A DNA stretch of 64,000 nt from an uncultured bacterium. GTDB lineage: Bacteria > Planctomycetota > UBA1135 > GCA-002686595. The DNA is taken from NCBI GenBank assembly GCA_938075305.1, contig CALJGV010000031.1:1-64000 (forward strand), in the 5' to 3' direction. Position 1 is the stretch's first letter. The number at the start of each line of letters is the position of its first letter. The notes under the pieces were generated by a model. That model searched no databases. It was not told the origin of the DNA and saw only the letters and a program-made list of their open reading frames with translations. The position numbers were made by a program, and so were the translations under genes. Shown one piece after another: positions 40,316 to 49,125 of this stretch.

Positions 40316-43300
40316 TCAGTTCCGCTCGACCCACTGCTGCGCGATCATCCGCAGGTCGATTTCCGCCCCCTCGTCGGCGCCGAAGTACCGACGCTCGATC
40401 TGGAGGACCGTCGCGTCCAGCTCGCGCTGCATGGCGGCGTCCATGTGGTTCGCCCGCCGGACCTCTCCCAGGAGAGAGAGCACGGTCACCGGGGTGATCT
40501 CATCCGGCACGGCGAGCCCGGAGGCCTCGGGGCCCTGGGCCCCGTCCCCCCTGGGACGCATCAGCCACGCGGCGGCGCCGCCTAGGCCCAGGAGCAGGAG
40601 CCAGGGCCAGGCCGAGCGCCCGCCTTCGCCCCCGTAGTCGGCGCCGAGCTGGACCACCATCTGGGCGGTCATCAGGTCCGCGTCGTCGTAGCGCTGGAAC
40701 ACGGTCTGGGTCTCCGCCTCCAGGGGCGCCGCGAACTGGAACTCCGTGGGGGCGTCGGCCAGATCCTGGGCCTGCATCTCCACGACCCAGAGGCGCTCGG
40801 ACACCACCGCCTCCTCGTCGTCCGCGAAGCGAACCACGGACACGCCCTGCCCCTCGGTCTTGGTGACCTCGAAGCCCTCGGGGGCGAGGTCGACGATCTG
40901 GTCCAGCTTGGGCACGAGCCCGTTGGCCTGGGCCTTCACCTCGAGCGTCAGGACGCCCTCATCAGCCCGCCGCTCGTCGAGGATCTGGGTCACCTGGAGG
41001 TTCTCGTGGGGCCGCGTTCCACCGTCCGCCGAGGCATCGATGGCGACCACCGGCGAGGTCACCGGGAGGACCACGTAGCCGGTCACGTCATTGAAGTCGA
41101 GGTCCAGCTTCAGGGGCGGCACCCGGTCCACCGCCGCGTCGCGGGCGGTGGCGAGCACGTACGCGTAGGGGGTGCGCCGCCAGCCGTACTCGTCGTCCGC
41201 CTTGGAGGCCGCGTCTTCACGATTGAAGGTGACCGAGACGACGTCGAACTGCTCACCAAGGGTCGCGCGCACCGACTCCTCGAACTTGTCGCGGTAGTTC
41301 TCCTGGGGCCGGCCGTAGTTGTAGTAGCTGTTGACCGCGTTGGCTTGATTCTGGAGGTACTTGGCGAAGCCGCCGCTCTCGCGGGCGATCTCCTTGGTGT
41401 ACCGGATGTCGACCTTGATCCCGAAGGGCTCCGTGCCGACGTCGGCGGACCCGTCCACCTCGGTGACCAGCTCGATCTCCGTCACGAGGTCCGCGTAGTA
41501 GTCGTAGACCCGGCGCGCGGCCTTGGCCTGCGGGTGATCACCAACGACCTCGAAGCCCGCCTCGAGGAAGCGGTTCTTGCAGGCGGGGTTCACGCTGCTC
41601 AGGCGCGTGAACAGGTTGTTCGCGAACATCGCGAGGTGGGCCTCGGCGGCCTCACCCCCGATGTCCTCGAGCATGTCGGAGATGAGCGGGATCTCCTTGC
41701 GCACCAGGATCGTCTCCTGGTCCACGGCCGCGAGGTCGGTCGCGCCGAGGGCTGAGTTGAACCACAGGTCGAAGACCTGGGTGGAGTACTCGGAGGGCTT
41801 CAGGTCGGGCACCGACTCGACGTAGTGCAGCGCGGCCTCACCGAAGAGGTCCAGGGCAGCCCGGCGCCCACCGGCGAAGTCAGAGCTCTTCTGGAGCTTG
41901 TTGCGGTAGTTGTTCAGGTCGTGCATCAGCGACGCGCGAGCCGCCTCGAGCTGCCAGGCGCCCACGTGGGCCTCGATGGCACCGTCCAGCATGGCCGACG
42001 CGAGCTCGTAGCCCCGCTGGACCTCGGCCTCGATGTCCTTCTGCTTGCGGTTGGTGCCCGCGTTCTTCTGGACCTCGGGGGAGCGCCAGATCGTGGCGAG
42101 GTTGGCCCGCATGGTCTGGGCCATGGAGGCGAGGGTCTCGGGGTCGAGGGTCTCGAGGTCGCCAAAGACCCTCTCCATCACCTCGACGCGGTAGATCTCG
42201 GCCGCGCTGTGGCTCTGGATGAAGGCGCGAACCAGGAGCTTCGAGTCCACCTCGACGCCCTCCACTGCGCGCAGCCGCGCCACCCACTCGGAGAGGTCCT
42301 CGAGGTTCCGCTCCTGCTTGCTCCGCGTCAGCGGGATGCCGCTCGCGCGCTGATTGAAGCCGTAGGAGTAGTTGTAGATGTTCGACCGATTGCGGCTCGC
42401 GTTGGGGTCGTTGTTCTGGATCCAGACGTCCATGAACGAGCGGGCGAGCTCGTTGGCCTTCTTCGGATTCGAGGCCGCCAGGTCACGGATGAACGGGAAG
42501 GCGAGCTTCTCCTCGCCGACCTTCAGGTAGAGCTCTGCGATGGTCTGATCCACCTTCGGGCGCAGGCTCTCCGGCAGCGCGTCGCGCCAGCCGCCGTCCG
42601 GGCGGACCTCGAGGAGGTCGTCCGGCTCGATGGGGTTCACCGGACGGTTGTAGTTGTTGTAGCGATAGCTGTTGTCTTCCCAGTAGATGTTGCCGAAGGC
42701 GTCGCGGCGGGTGATCGGACCCATGGAGGACTGCTCGGAGTTCTCGTAGGAGTACGCCGCCTCACGGAGCCACGCATCGGAGAGCAGAACCAGCGTCGGC
42801 CGCCACTCCCCCGCGCGCTCGGGGGCGACCTCGAGCAGAGCGTCCACCGCCTCGCGCATGAGCTTCAGGTCCGCGAGGCGGTCCTGGGGACGCGTCGAGC
42901 GCTGCACCATCCCCTTCGAGGCCTCGGCGCCGATGGTGGCGAGCACCTCCATGCCGCGGTCCGGCCGGTCGGTGAACGTCTCCAGGATCCACTGGGACCC
43001 CTTCTCTCCGCCCACGACGCCCGCGTACTGGACGGCGCGCTTGAGGGCCTCGCTCTTCAGGTTCTCCTTCAGCTCCCCGGGCGCGAGGACGGCGAGGTTG
43101 GCCTCCCAAGCGCTGTCCAGCACCTCGGGGTCGAGCTCGGCCTTGTAGAGGGCGATCCGGTAGCGCGCGATGAGGTTGAGGGCCTCACGGTTGTCGTTGG
43201 AGAGCGCGCCCTTGAAGGGCGGCAGGAAGGGCTTGAGGTGGATGTCCTGGCGCTGGGCGCTGAGGAGCCAGGCCGCGAACATCGGCTTGACCACCCGCTC

Positions 43301-44428
43301 CTCCGGCGCTCGCTGAACCTCCATCTGCAAGCGCGCGACCCAGTCGTCGATGCTGTGTCCCTGGGCGAAGACCCGGGCCACCAGCGGCGCCAAGAGCGCC
43401 GCGTCCCCCGCGGTGAAGCCGCCCGGGGCGATCCGCATCAGCTCGATGATGTCGTCGAACTCGAAGGCGCACTGCTCCTGGTACTGACTGAAGCGACCGT
43501 TCACCGGCTGCGGGGGCCGCGCGATCTTCGGCAGCATCTGGGTGTAGATCTGGCGGCCGCTCTTGCCCAGGGAATCCAGGGCCGCATCCACGGCTTCCCA
43601 ACGTCCGAGGGTCACGTCGCGCTGGAAGAGCTGCACGTCCCTCGTGAGCCGCTTCGCGGCGAGCGCCTTGCGCTCGTTCTCCACCCGAGACTTCTCCTTC
43701 TTGTAGGCCTTGTGGGCCTCGTCCGACGCGTTGTAGGCGGCGAGTTCCGCGTCGTAAGCCGCCTGCAGCTCGGCGTCCGACGCCTCAGCCGCTTGATAGG
43801 CCGCAAGGGCCTCGGCGTGGTCCTCCGCGTCGTGATCCTCCTCGGCCTCCCGCTTGGCCTTGGCCAGCGCCGCCAGGTCCGCCACGGAGCCCACCGGGGC
43901 CACCAGCTCCGAGGGAACCACAGGACGCTCGAGGGCCTGCAGCTTGGGCGCCTTCGGCTTCTTCGGCTTGGGCGCCGGCTCCTCCGGCATGGGCGGGTCC
44001 TGGAGCTCGGGGTCCTCCGCCGAGGTCAGCGGAGCGGCCTTGGACCACTCAGCGAGGATCTTGGAGGGCGTGCGGTCGAGGATGGCCTGCTGGAACTTCT
44101 GGACGCGCTTGGGGTCGACGGGCTTCTCCTCCTTCGGGCTCACCTTGGCCCCTGGGCCTCCCGGTGTCGCTCCCATCATCTCCGCGGGGGGCTCGGGGAA
44201 CTCGACGTCCTCAAGGACGACGACTCCGCCGGTGGCCGTCCCCACGGTCATCGCTGGCATCATCTGCACCGGCGCCGTGGTGACCAGGATCGGCGCGGCG
44301 CCCGTGGAGCCGCTGACGATCACCTTGGAGGAGAGGGAGATGCCCTGGACCGCGCTCTGCTGGGCGAGAGAGAGCGGGGCGAGGGCGACCGATGCGGCGG
44401 CGAAGGCCGCGAGGGTGAAACGGTACAT
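40316..44428 (-). CDS. Giant exported protein with C-terminal membrane anchor, downstream of the Bat-type operon
   Basis: A 1370-residue protein I do not recognise. ATG at 44428 opens a signal peptide (MYRFTLAAFAAASVALAPLS, LAQQ); an ATG ten codons earlier is possible. Next are a Pro/Lys/Glu-rich linker (EEPAPKPKKPKAPKLQAL), a coiled coil (RVENERKALAAKRL), and long helical repeats with no clear motif. The C-terminal third is beta-rich and ends with a transmembrane helix (SAWPWLLLLGLGGAAAWLM) and about 60 cytoplasmic residues (VTVLSLLGEVRRANHMDAAM, LQIERRYFG) that recall BatD-type tails. It follows the VWA/MoxR operon on the same strand after a strong hairpin and is followed by a methyltransferase. 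A role in the same envelope complex is inferred from position and topology only. Confidence 0.7.
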   Translation of the reverse strand: MYRFTLAAFAAASVALAPLSLAQQSAVQGISLSSKVIVSGSTGAAPILVTTAPVQMMPAMTVGTATGGVVVLEDVEFPEPPAEMMGATPGGPGAKVSPKEEKPVDPKRVQKFQQAILDRTPSKILAEWSKAAPLTSAEDPELQDPPMPEEPAPKPKKPKAPKLQALERPVVPSELVAPVGSVADLAALAKAKREAEEDHDAEDHAEALAAYQAAEASDAELQAAYDAELAAYNASDEAHKAYKKEKSRVENERKALAAKRLTRDVQLFQRDVTLGRWEAVDAALDSLGKSGRQIYTQMLPKIARPPQPVNGRFSQYQEQCAFEFDDIIELMRIAPGGFTAGDAALLAPLVARVFAQGHSIDDWVARLQMEVQRAPEERVVKPMFAAWLLSAQRQDIHLKPFLPPFKGALSNDNREALNLIARYRIALYKAELDPEVLDSAWEANLAVLAPGELKENLKSEALKRAVQYAGVVGGEKGSQWILETFTDRPDRGMEVLATIGAEASKGMVQRSTRPQDRLADLKLMREAVDALLEVAPERAGEWRPTLVLLSDAWLREAAYSYENSEQSSMGPITRRDAFGNIYWEDNSYRYNNYNRPVNPIEPDDLLEVRPDGGWRDALPESLRPKVDQTIAELYLKVGEEKLAFPFIRDLAASNPKKANELARSFMDVWIQNNDPNASRNRSNIYNYSYGFNQRASGIPLTRSKQERNLEDLSEWVARLRAVEGVEVDSKLLVRAFIQSHSAAEIYRVEVMERVFGDLETLDPETLASMAQTMRANLATIWRSPEVQKNAGTNRKQKDIEAEVQRGYELASAMLDGAIEAHVGAWQLEAARASLMHDLNNYRNKLQKSSDFAGGRRAALDLFGEAALHYVESVPDLKPSEYSTQVFDLWFNSALGATDLAAVDQETILVRKEIPLISDMLEDIGGEAAEAHLAMFANNLFTRLSSVNPACKNRFLEAGFEVVGDHPQAKAARRVYDYYADLVTEIELVTEVDGSADVGTEPFGIKVDIRYTKEIARESGGFAKYLQNQANAVNSYYNYGRPQENYRDKFEESVRATLGEQFDVVSVTFNREDAASKADDEYGWRRTPYAYVLATARDAAVDRVPPLKLDLDFNDVTGYVVLPVTSPVVAIDASADGGTRPHENLQVTQILDERRADEGVLTLEVKAQANGLVPKLDQIVDLAPEGFEVTKTEGQGVSVVRFADDEEAVVSERLWVVEMQAQDLADAPTEFQFAAPLEAETQTVFQRYDDADLMTAQMVVQLGADYGGEGGRSAWPWLLLLGLGGAAAWLMRPRGDGAQGPEASGLAVPDEITPVTVLSLLGEVRRANHMDAAMQRELDATVLQIERRYFGADEGAEIDLRMIAQQWVERN

Positions 44429-44734
44429 GGCGATCGGGAAGGTCACGGGCAGGTACATCAGGTTCGAACAACGGCGCCCGTGGCGCGTGGTTTGGCGAGA
44501 GAGGCGGGGCACGCCCCCCCCCCAGGACCCCCCCGGCGGAGGGGCATCTCCTCAAACACGGGGCCTGCCCGGCGTCACCGCCGGGCAGGCCCCGTCGAGC
44601 TCGTCGGCTCAGGACCCTGAACCGTCGGGCGGCGGACCACCGCTCGCACCACGGGAATCAGAGGGCTTCTTTCCAGAGTTGGGCTTGCCCCGACCGGGGC
44701 GCTTTCCGGAACCGTTTCAGGTCCCGTTGCCGCT
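44429..44734. other. Intergenic region between Bat-type operon and giant protein gene
   Basis: About 306 bp without a convincing gene. It contains a perfect 17-bp hairpin (44558-44595) and a shorter GCCCC/GGGGC element near 44690-44701. A promoter for the giant gene should lie here; no clear -10/-35 pair is visible. Confidence 0.5.
44558..44595 (-). terminator. Perfect 17-bp hairpin closing the Bat-type operon
   Basis: ACGGGGCCTGCCCGGCG (44558-44574) pairs with its exact complement (44579-44595), loop TCAC. Leftward it is followed by GTTTGAGG. It lies about 140 bp after the small exported protein gene, 130 bp before the giant gene. A terminator with a short T stretch, or an attenuator letting some read-through. 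Confidence 0.6.
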
Positions 44735-45340
44735 TCATTGGTTGGGCAGGGGCAGGCCCTGCAGCTCCTCCAGGTCGAGCCTGGCGAGCTTGATGGAGGA
44801 CTCGAGGTCCTCCATGTGGGTTCGAGCCGCTTGCTCGTCGCCGCGCGCCTCGGCGCGCTCGGCGAGCAGCCGGTAGCTCTGACGGGCGACCTCGGCCTCG
44901 GGCTCCCACTCCTCACGGGAGTAGCCCTCCAGCCGCATCAGCCAGGTGTAGTAGTACTGGGCGTTGGCGAGCCCCTCGCGGGCCTCGTCCAGCATCGCGC
45001 CCTCGGAGGCCTCGAGCGGAGACAGCTCGTCGACGAGCCCCGAGAGCTCGGAGCGCGCCGCGATGAGATCGGAGGACGCCAGCTTGGCCTTGGCCGCGCT
45101 CAGCCGAATGCGCCGCGCGCTCCGCTCGAGCGCCGGGGTGTCGAGGCCCGGCAGGCTCTTGAGCGCCGCGTCGTAGTGCTCCACCGCGAGCGCCCAGTCC
45201 TTGGCCTCGGCGGCCTCGCGCGCGGCCGAGAGCTCGGCGTCCACGAGGTCGAGCTGGACGCCGTCCTGGCCCGGGCCTTCGTGGTAGGCCCACGCTCCCA
45301 CCGGGAGCAGGAGCCAGCCTGCGATCATGAATCGTCTCAT
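44735..45340 (-). CDS. Small exported helical protein of the Bat-type operon
   Basis: A 201-residue protein with a signal peptide (MRRFMIAGWLLLPVGAWA) followed by helical TPR-like repeats: AREAAEAKDWALAVEHYDAALKSLP, ARSELSGLVDELSPLE, AREGLANAQYYYTWLMRLEG, EARGDEQAARTHMEDLESSI. GAGGA sits 8 bases before the ATG at 45340. Its place after two VWA genes matches the TPR protein (BatC/BatB tail) of aerotolerance operons. Probably periplasmic; it may bind the VWA partners. Confidence 0.72.
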   Translation of the reverse strand: MRRFMIAGWLLLPVGAWAYHEGPGQDGVQLDLVDAELSAAREAAEAKDWALAVEHYDAALKSLPGLDTPALERSARRIRLSAAKAKLASSDLIAARSELSGLVDELSPLEASEGAMLDEAREGLANAQYYYTWLMRLEGYSREEWEPEAEVARQSYRLLAERAEARGDEQAARTHMEDLESSIKLARLDLEELQGLPLPNQ

Positions 45341-45432
45341 CGTGTCGTTCCTCGTGAGGTGCTCCGAACGGAGCAGGAGGGGGTTCTGTTGGAGTCTATC
45401 GGCAGATCCGGAGTCGGTGACCCAATCGACCG

Positions 45433-46434
45433 TCAAGAGCGGGTGAGTTCGCCCGGGGAGCCTCGCCAGGAGGTTCTGCGATGGGCCCAGGGGCTCCCCA
45501 GCGCCCGCAGCAGCGGCGGCAGCAGCGCGAGGAGAAGGGCACCGAGCACCATCGCCAGGAGGGCGTACTCGCGACGACCGAGCTTGAGCGCCGCCTCCCG
45601 GTCCGCTCCTGCAGTCACGGTCCGGAGCACCTCGCTGGCCACCTGGCGCTTGTTCCCGTCGTGGTACTGGCCGCCCAGCCGGAGCGCCATCTGACGCAGG
45701 GCGGACACATCCTGCCTCGAGTTCCGCCCGTTGATGAAGCTGCCCTTCGTGGGGTCGCCGATCCCGACCACGAGGACGCCTCCGATGGCGGGCGGCATCT
45801 TCGGCATGCCGGTGGGCGGCAGGGTGTCGCCGTCGCTGGCCACGATGAGGGTCGTGCTCCCCGGCTCCCAGGGAGCCGCGATACGCGCCGCCTCCTCGAG
45901 CCCGTCGAACAGGCGCGTCTCGCCGGACTTGAAGGCGAAGTGCATGGGGAGGTCGCTCAGCACGTTCCGCACGACCTCCGAGTCCGACGTATCCACCACC
46001 ACCGGCATGGCGCCGGTGTAGGTGGCGATGATCGAGATCTTGTACTGCCCGATGGCGACCCGCCCGAAGATCGAGTCGAGCACGTCCCGGGCGCGACCCG
46101 TCCGGCTCTGCGCCGCGTCCGGTCCGGCGTCCTCGAGGCGCATGGAGGGCGAGACGTCGAGGACCAGCACCAGGTGCTTCCACTCGTCCGGCCCCTTGTC
46201 CGCCAGGCGGTGGGCCTTGGGCTTCACGTCCAACAGCAGGCTCGAGAGCCCGAAGGCGAGGGCCGCGGCGCCCGCAGCGCGGAGCAGTGGCACCACCTGC
46301 ACCCAGGCGGCGGCCTGCCCCCCCGGACCGAACGCCAGATGACGCACGCGCCGGATCCGCCGCAGGTGCACGAGCTCCCCGCCGAGCACGAAGGCGAAGG
46401 CCGCCGCCGTGAGGATCATGGTCCAGTCGCTCAT
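45433..46434 (-). CDS. Membrane VWA-domain protein, BatB-like
   Basis: A 333-residue protein with N-terminal hydrophobic helices (MILTAAAFAFVLGGELV; LLRAAGAAALAFGLSSLLLD), a von Willebrand A domain and a C-terminal membrane helix (YALLAMVLGALLLALLPPLL). The MIDAS motif is DVSPSM (93-98), with SGETRLFDGLEEA and ASDGDTLPPTG carrying the Thr and Asp ligands. BatB-type proteins act with MoxR ATPases in aerotolerance and stress resistance. It follows the other VWA gene by 7 bp. Confidence 0.88.
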   Translation of the reverse strand: MSDWTMILTAAAFAFVLGGELVHLRRIRRVRHLAFGPGGQAAAWVQVVPLLRAAGAAALAFGLSSLLLDVKPKAHRLADKGPDEWKHLVLVLDVSPSMRLEDAGPDAAQSRTGRARDVLDSIFGRVAIGQYKISIIATYTGAMPVVVDTSDSEVVRNVLSDLPMHFAFKSGETRLFDGLEEAARIAAPWEPGSTTLIVASDGDTLPPTGMPKMPPAIGGVLVVGIGDPTKGSFINGRNSRQDVSALRQMALRLGGQYHDGNKRQVASEVLRTVTAGADREAALKLGRREYALLAMVLGALLLALLPPLLRALGSPWAHRRTSWRGSPGELTRS

Positions 46435-46441
46435 CGCAGGA

Positions 46442-47380
46442 TCACCACGGCGTCGCCCTCAGGAACAGCTGGAGCAGGGCGTGGACGGCGAGGGCGATCA
46501 GCCCGATCCAGCACCACAGCCCGAAGTCGTCGAGCTGCTCACCTGCGACCTTCTCGAGCTCCGCCACCTGCATCTGATCGATGCGCTTGAAGACGGTGTC
46601 GAGCGCCGCCGGGTCACCGGCTGCGAACATCTCCCCGCCCGTCAGGGAGGCGATGTTGAGCACCTCCCCCGGCACGTTGCCGTCCGCCACGTGGACCCCG
46701 TAGACCGTCACGCCGCTCTTCTTCAGCCGGTCTGCGATCACCTCGTCCTGGCCGCCGGAGAGGTCCGACGAGAACCCGTCGGAAATCAGGATGATCATCC
46801 GGTCCCCCTCCTCGCGGCTCGCCAGCACGTCGCGGCAGGCGTTCAGCGCCTTGCCGATGGACGTCCCCCCGAACCAGGGCGGCAGGGCGCCCCGCTTGGG
46901 GTCCATGAAGGGCGGCGCGCAGCGGAAGGCGCTGGTGTCGTTGGTGAGCGGGCACCAGTGCAGGACGTTGTTCCCGAAGAAGGTCAGCCCGAAGGCGTCG
47001 CCGTCCCGGAAGTCCAGGAACTCGTTGATGGCCTCCATCGCGGCGTCGTAGCGGGTCCCCTCCCCGAACGCGGCGGTCATGGACCCGGAGACGTCCACGC
47101 AGAACTGGATGTTGGTGAGCTTGCGCTTGGTGGAGGGCGCGCCGATCTTCTGGGGGCCAGCGAGCAGCACCACCGCGACCGCGAGGAGCAACGGCGACAC
47201 GGACTCCGCGAGCCGCAGCAGGACGGAGAGCCCGAGCCCACGCGACCGCCTGTCGGCCCGGGCGGTGCCGTCAAAGGGCAACGCCAGGCGTCCCCCCTTG
47301 CCGGACCAGACGAGGGTCAGAAGCAGCAGCGGAATCGCCAGCAGGGCGAGGGCCCAGGGGTGGCCGAAGCTCAGGCTCAT
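46442..47380 (-). CDS. Membrane VWA-domain protein, BatA-like
   Basis: A 312-residue protein: two N-terminal hydrophobic segments (WALALLAIPLLLLTLVW; SPLLLAVAVVLLAG), a VWA domain with complete MIDAS (DVSGSM at 96-101, WFGGTSIGKAL, LISDGFSSD) and a C-terminal membrane helix (WCWIGLIALAVHALLQLFL). Typical BatA architecture (about 320 residues). ATG at 47380 overlaps the upstream stop as ATGA, so it is coupled to the DUF4381-like gene. Confidence 0.88.
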   Translation of the reverse strand: MSLSFGHPWALALLAIPLLLLTLVWSGKGGRLALPFDGTARADRRSRGLGLSVLLRLAESVSPLLLAVAVVLLAGPQKIGAPSTKRKLTNIQFCVDVSGSMTAAFGEGTRYDAAMEAINEFLDFRDGDAFGLTFFGNNVLHWCPLTNDTSAFRCAPPFMDPKRGALPPWFGGTSIGKALNACRDVLASREEGDRMIILISDGFSSDLSGGQDEVIADRLKKSGVTVYGVHVADGNVPGEVLNIASLTGGEMFAAGDPAALDTVFKRIDQMQVAELEKVAGEQLDDFGLWCWIGLIALAVHALLQLFLRATPW

Positions 47381-48234
47381 CCCCGATCTCCCCCGGGATC
47401 AGGCGTCCCGCGATAGGGGGCAAGGAGCGCCTCGAGGTCTACGGCGTCCCCCTCGGAGCCCGGGCGGTGGAGCCAGCGCTCGAGCTGGAGGAAGAGCGGT
47501 CCGGCCTCCTCGTCTGCGCGGAGCGAGGCCACCGCCTCGGCGACCGGGGTGGCGCTCAGGTTTCGGCGGTCGCGCCAGTGGGCCAGGAGGAGCCGCTCCA
47601 GCTTCGCCTGCTGGGCGGTATCGAGGTCGCCCGATCGCGCGCGCTCCACCAGGGGCGCGAGTCGATCGGCGAGGGTCAACGGCGCCTCGGGTCCGGCGCT
47701 CTTGGCCGCGTCCTGGCGCCGGCGCCCGACGGTCATGAGGGCCACCAGGCCCGCGGCCCAGAGGATCCCCAGGACGGTCATGCCTGTGCCGTAGCCCCCC
47801 ACCCCATCCGGCGCGGGGACCTCGAGCTCGTTGGGCTCGACCACGTCCACGGGCAGCAGGGCCTCGACCTCGATCTCCAGGATCGGCGGATCCCAGGTGG
47901 CGCCCGCCTCGGCTGGCTCCAGCAGGCTCGCGAGGTCCAGGGTCCCCTCCACCAGGGGTGTCACCTCGAGGTTGTAGCGCCACCCCGAGCCGTGGGGGAA
48001 GACGTTGAGCACCCGCACGATGGCATCCGCGCGCCCAGGGTCCGCCACCGGCTTGGCCCGGAGCCGTGGTCCGGCGATCGGCTGCTCCTCGATCCGCACC
48101 CGCATGCCCACGGAGGTGCGGGCGACGGGTTCGGACTGGGTGGCGCGTGGGGCCGAGGCCCCCGGCGGCGGGGCGCTGGCCGCGAGCGGCGGGGCGAGCA
48201 GCGCGCCGAGCAGGAAGGTGGTGGCGATCATCAT
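47377..48234 (-). CDS. Membrane-anchored DUF4381-like protein of the Bat-type operon
   Basis: A 285-residue protein with signal peptide (MMIATTFLLGALLAPPLAAS), a beta-rich periplasmic domain (VRIEEQPIAGPRLRAKPVA, RYNLEVTPLVEGTLDL, EIEVEALLPVDVV), and a transmembrane helix (GMTVLGILWAAGLVALMTVG). A cytoplasmic helical domain follows (LADRLAPLVERARSGDLDTA, AKLERLLLAHWRD). This matches the DUF4381/BatD position and topology in Bat operons. Overlaps of 4 bp with both neighbours (ATGA at 48231-48234 and 47377-47380) show tight coupling. The function in the complex is unknown. Confidence 0.72.
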   Translation of the reverse strand: MMIATTFLLGALLAPPLAASAPPPGASAPRATQSEPVARTSVGMRVRIEEQPIAGPRLRAKPVADPGRADAIVRVLNVFPHGSGWRYNLEVTPLVEGTLDLASLLEPAEAGATWDPPILEIEVEALLPVDVVEPNELEVPAPDGVGGYGTGMTVLGILWAAGLVALMTVGRRRQDAAKSAGPEAPLTLADRLAPLVERARSGDLDTAQQAKLERLLLAHWRDRRNLSATPVAEAVASLRADEEAGPLFLQLERWLHRPGSEGDAVDLEALLAPYRGTPDPGGDRG

Positions 48235-49121
48235 CGGCCTCCCGCGAGCACGGCGCGGTCCTTGAGGAACAGCCTGAGGGACTGGGCGTACGGTTGATCG
48301 GTGCGGATCAGCAGGTGGTCGATCCCGCCCCTGCGGAGCTCCTGGCGGGCGGCCTCAGGGTCGAAGCGCTGGCGGCGGCCGTGGGTGACGAACTCCGCCC
48401 CGCTCTCGGCCTCCTCCGCGCGCAGGAAGCCCGCGCCGCGCAGCTCGACCTCCGCGGGGTCTTGGAGCTGGAGCACGACGACGTCGTGCACCTGCGCCAT
48501 GAGCTTCAGGGCGTCCATGGCCTCCGGCTCATGCAGGTCACTCAGCACGAACACGAGCGCCCGATTGCTGAGCCGGGCGTTGAGCTCCGTGACCCGTCGC
48601 GCCAGCGTCGTGTGCTCGCCGTCCCGATAGGTCCGCAGCTTGACGAGCCACTGCATGACCTCGTCCTTGGCGAGGCTCGGCTTCACGCGCAGGTCGCGCT
48701 CGCCGGTCCCCAGGAGGCCCACCGGGCTCACCCGATCGAGGCAGGCGAAGGCCAGCCCGCCCGCGATCTGCGCGGCGACCTGGTACTTGCTGAGGCGCGT
48801 CGACGAGAGGGTCATGGAGCCCGAGGTGTCGAACAGGATCCACGCCGGCATCCGCTTGGGGGCCTCGTACTCCTTGATGTGCACCTCACCCGTACGCGCC
48901 GTCACGCGCCAGTCGATCGCCCGCACCGGGTCGCCCGGGACGTAGGGTCGAGACTGGACGTACTCGAGGCCCGACCCCAGGAAGCGCGAGCGGTCGGTGC
49001 CGTGGCTCAGGGTGTCCGCCAGGCGCCGGATGGCGACCTGATAGCGCCGCGTGTCGAGGGGATCGACCGGCGGCAGCGTGTGCTCCGGCGCGGCGCGCCG
49101 GGGGGCTCCGGTACGCTCCAT
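48231..49121 (-). CDS. DUF58 protein of the MoxR/VWA operon
   Basis: A 296-residue cytoplasmic DUF58 protein (degenerate VWA fold). Diagnostic blocks: GSGLEYVQSRPYVPGDPVRAIDWRVTART, VHIKEYEA, then a MIDAS-like LFDTSGSMTLSST and SNRALVFVLSDLHEPEAM. DUF58 partners MoxR ATPases in bacteria. It lies 4 bp after moxR and overlaps the next gene as ATGA. Confidence 0.92.
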   Translation of the reverse strand: MERTGAPRRAAPEHTLPPVDPLDTRRYQVAIRRLADTLSHGTDRSRFLGSGLEYVQSRPYVPGDPVRAIDWRVTARTGEVHIKEYEAPKRMPAWILFDTSGSMTLSSTRLSKYQVAAQIAGGLAFACLDRVSPVGLLGTGERDLRVKPSLAKDEVMQWLVKLRTYRDGEHTTLARRVTELNARLSNRALVFVLSDLHEPEAMDALKLMAQVHDVVVLQLQDPAEVELRGAGFLRAEEAESGAEFVTHGRRQRFDPEAARQELRRGGIDHLLIRTDQPYAQSLRLFLKDRAVLAGGR

Positions 49122-49125
49122 GGCC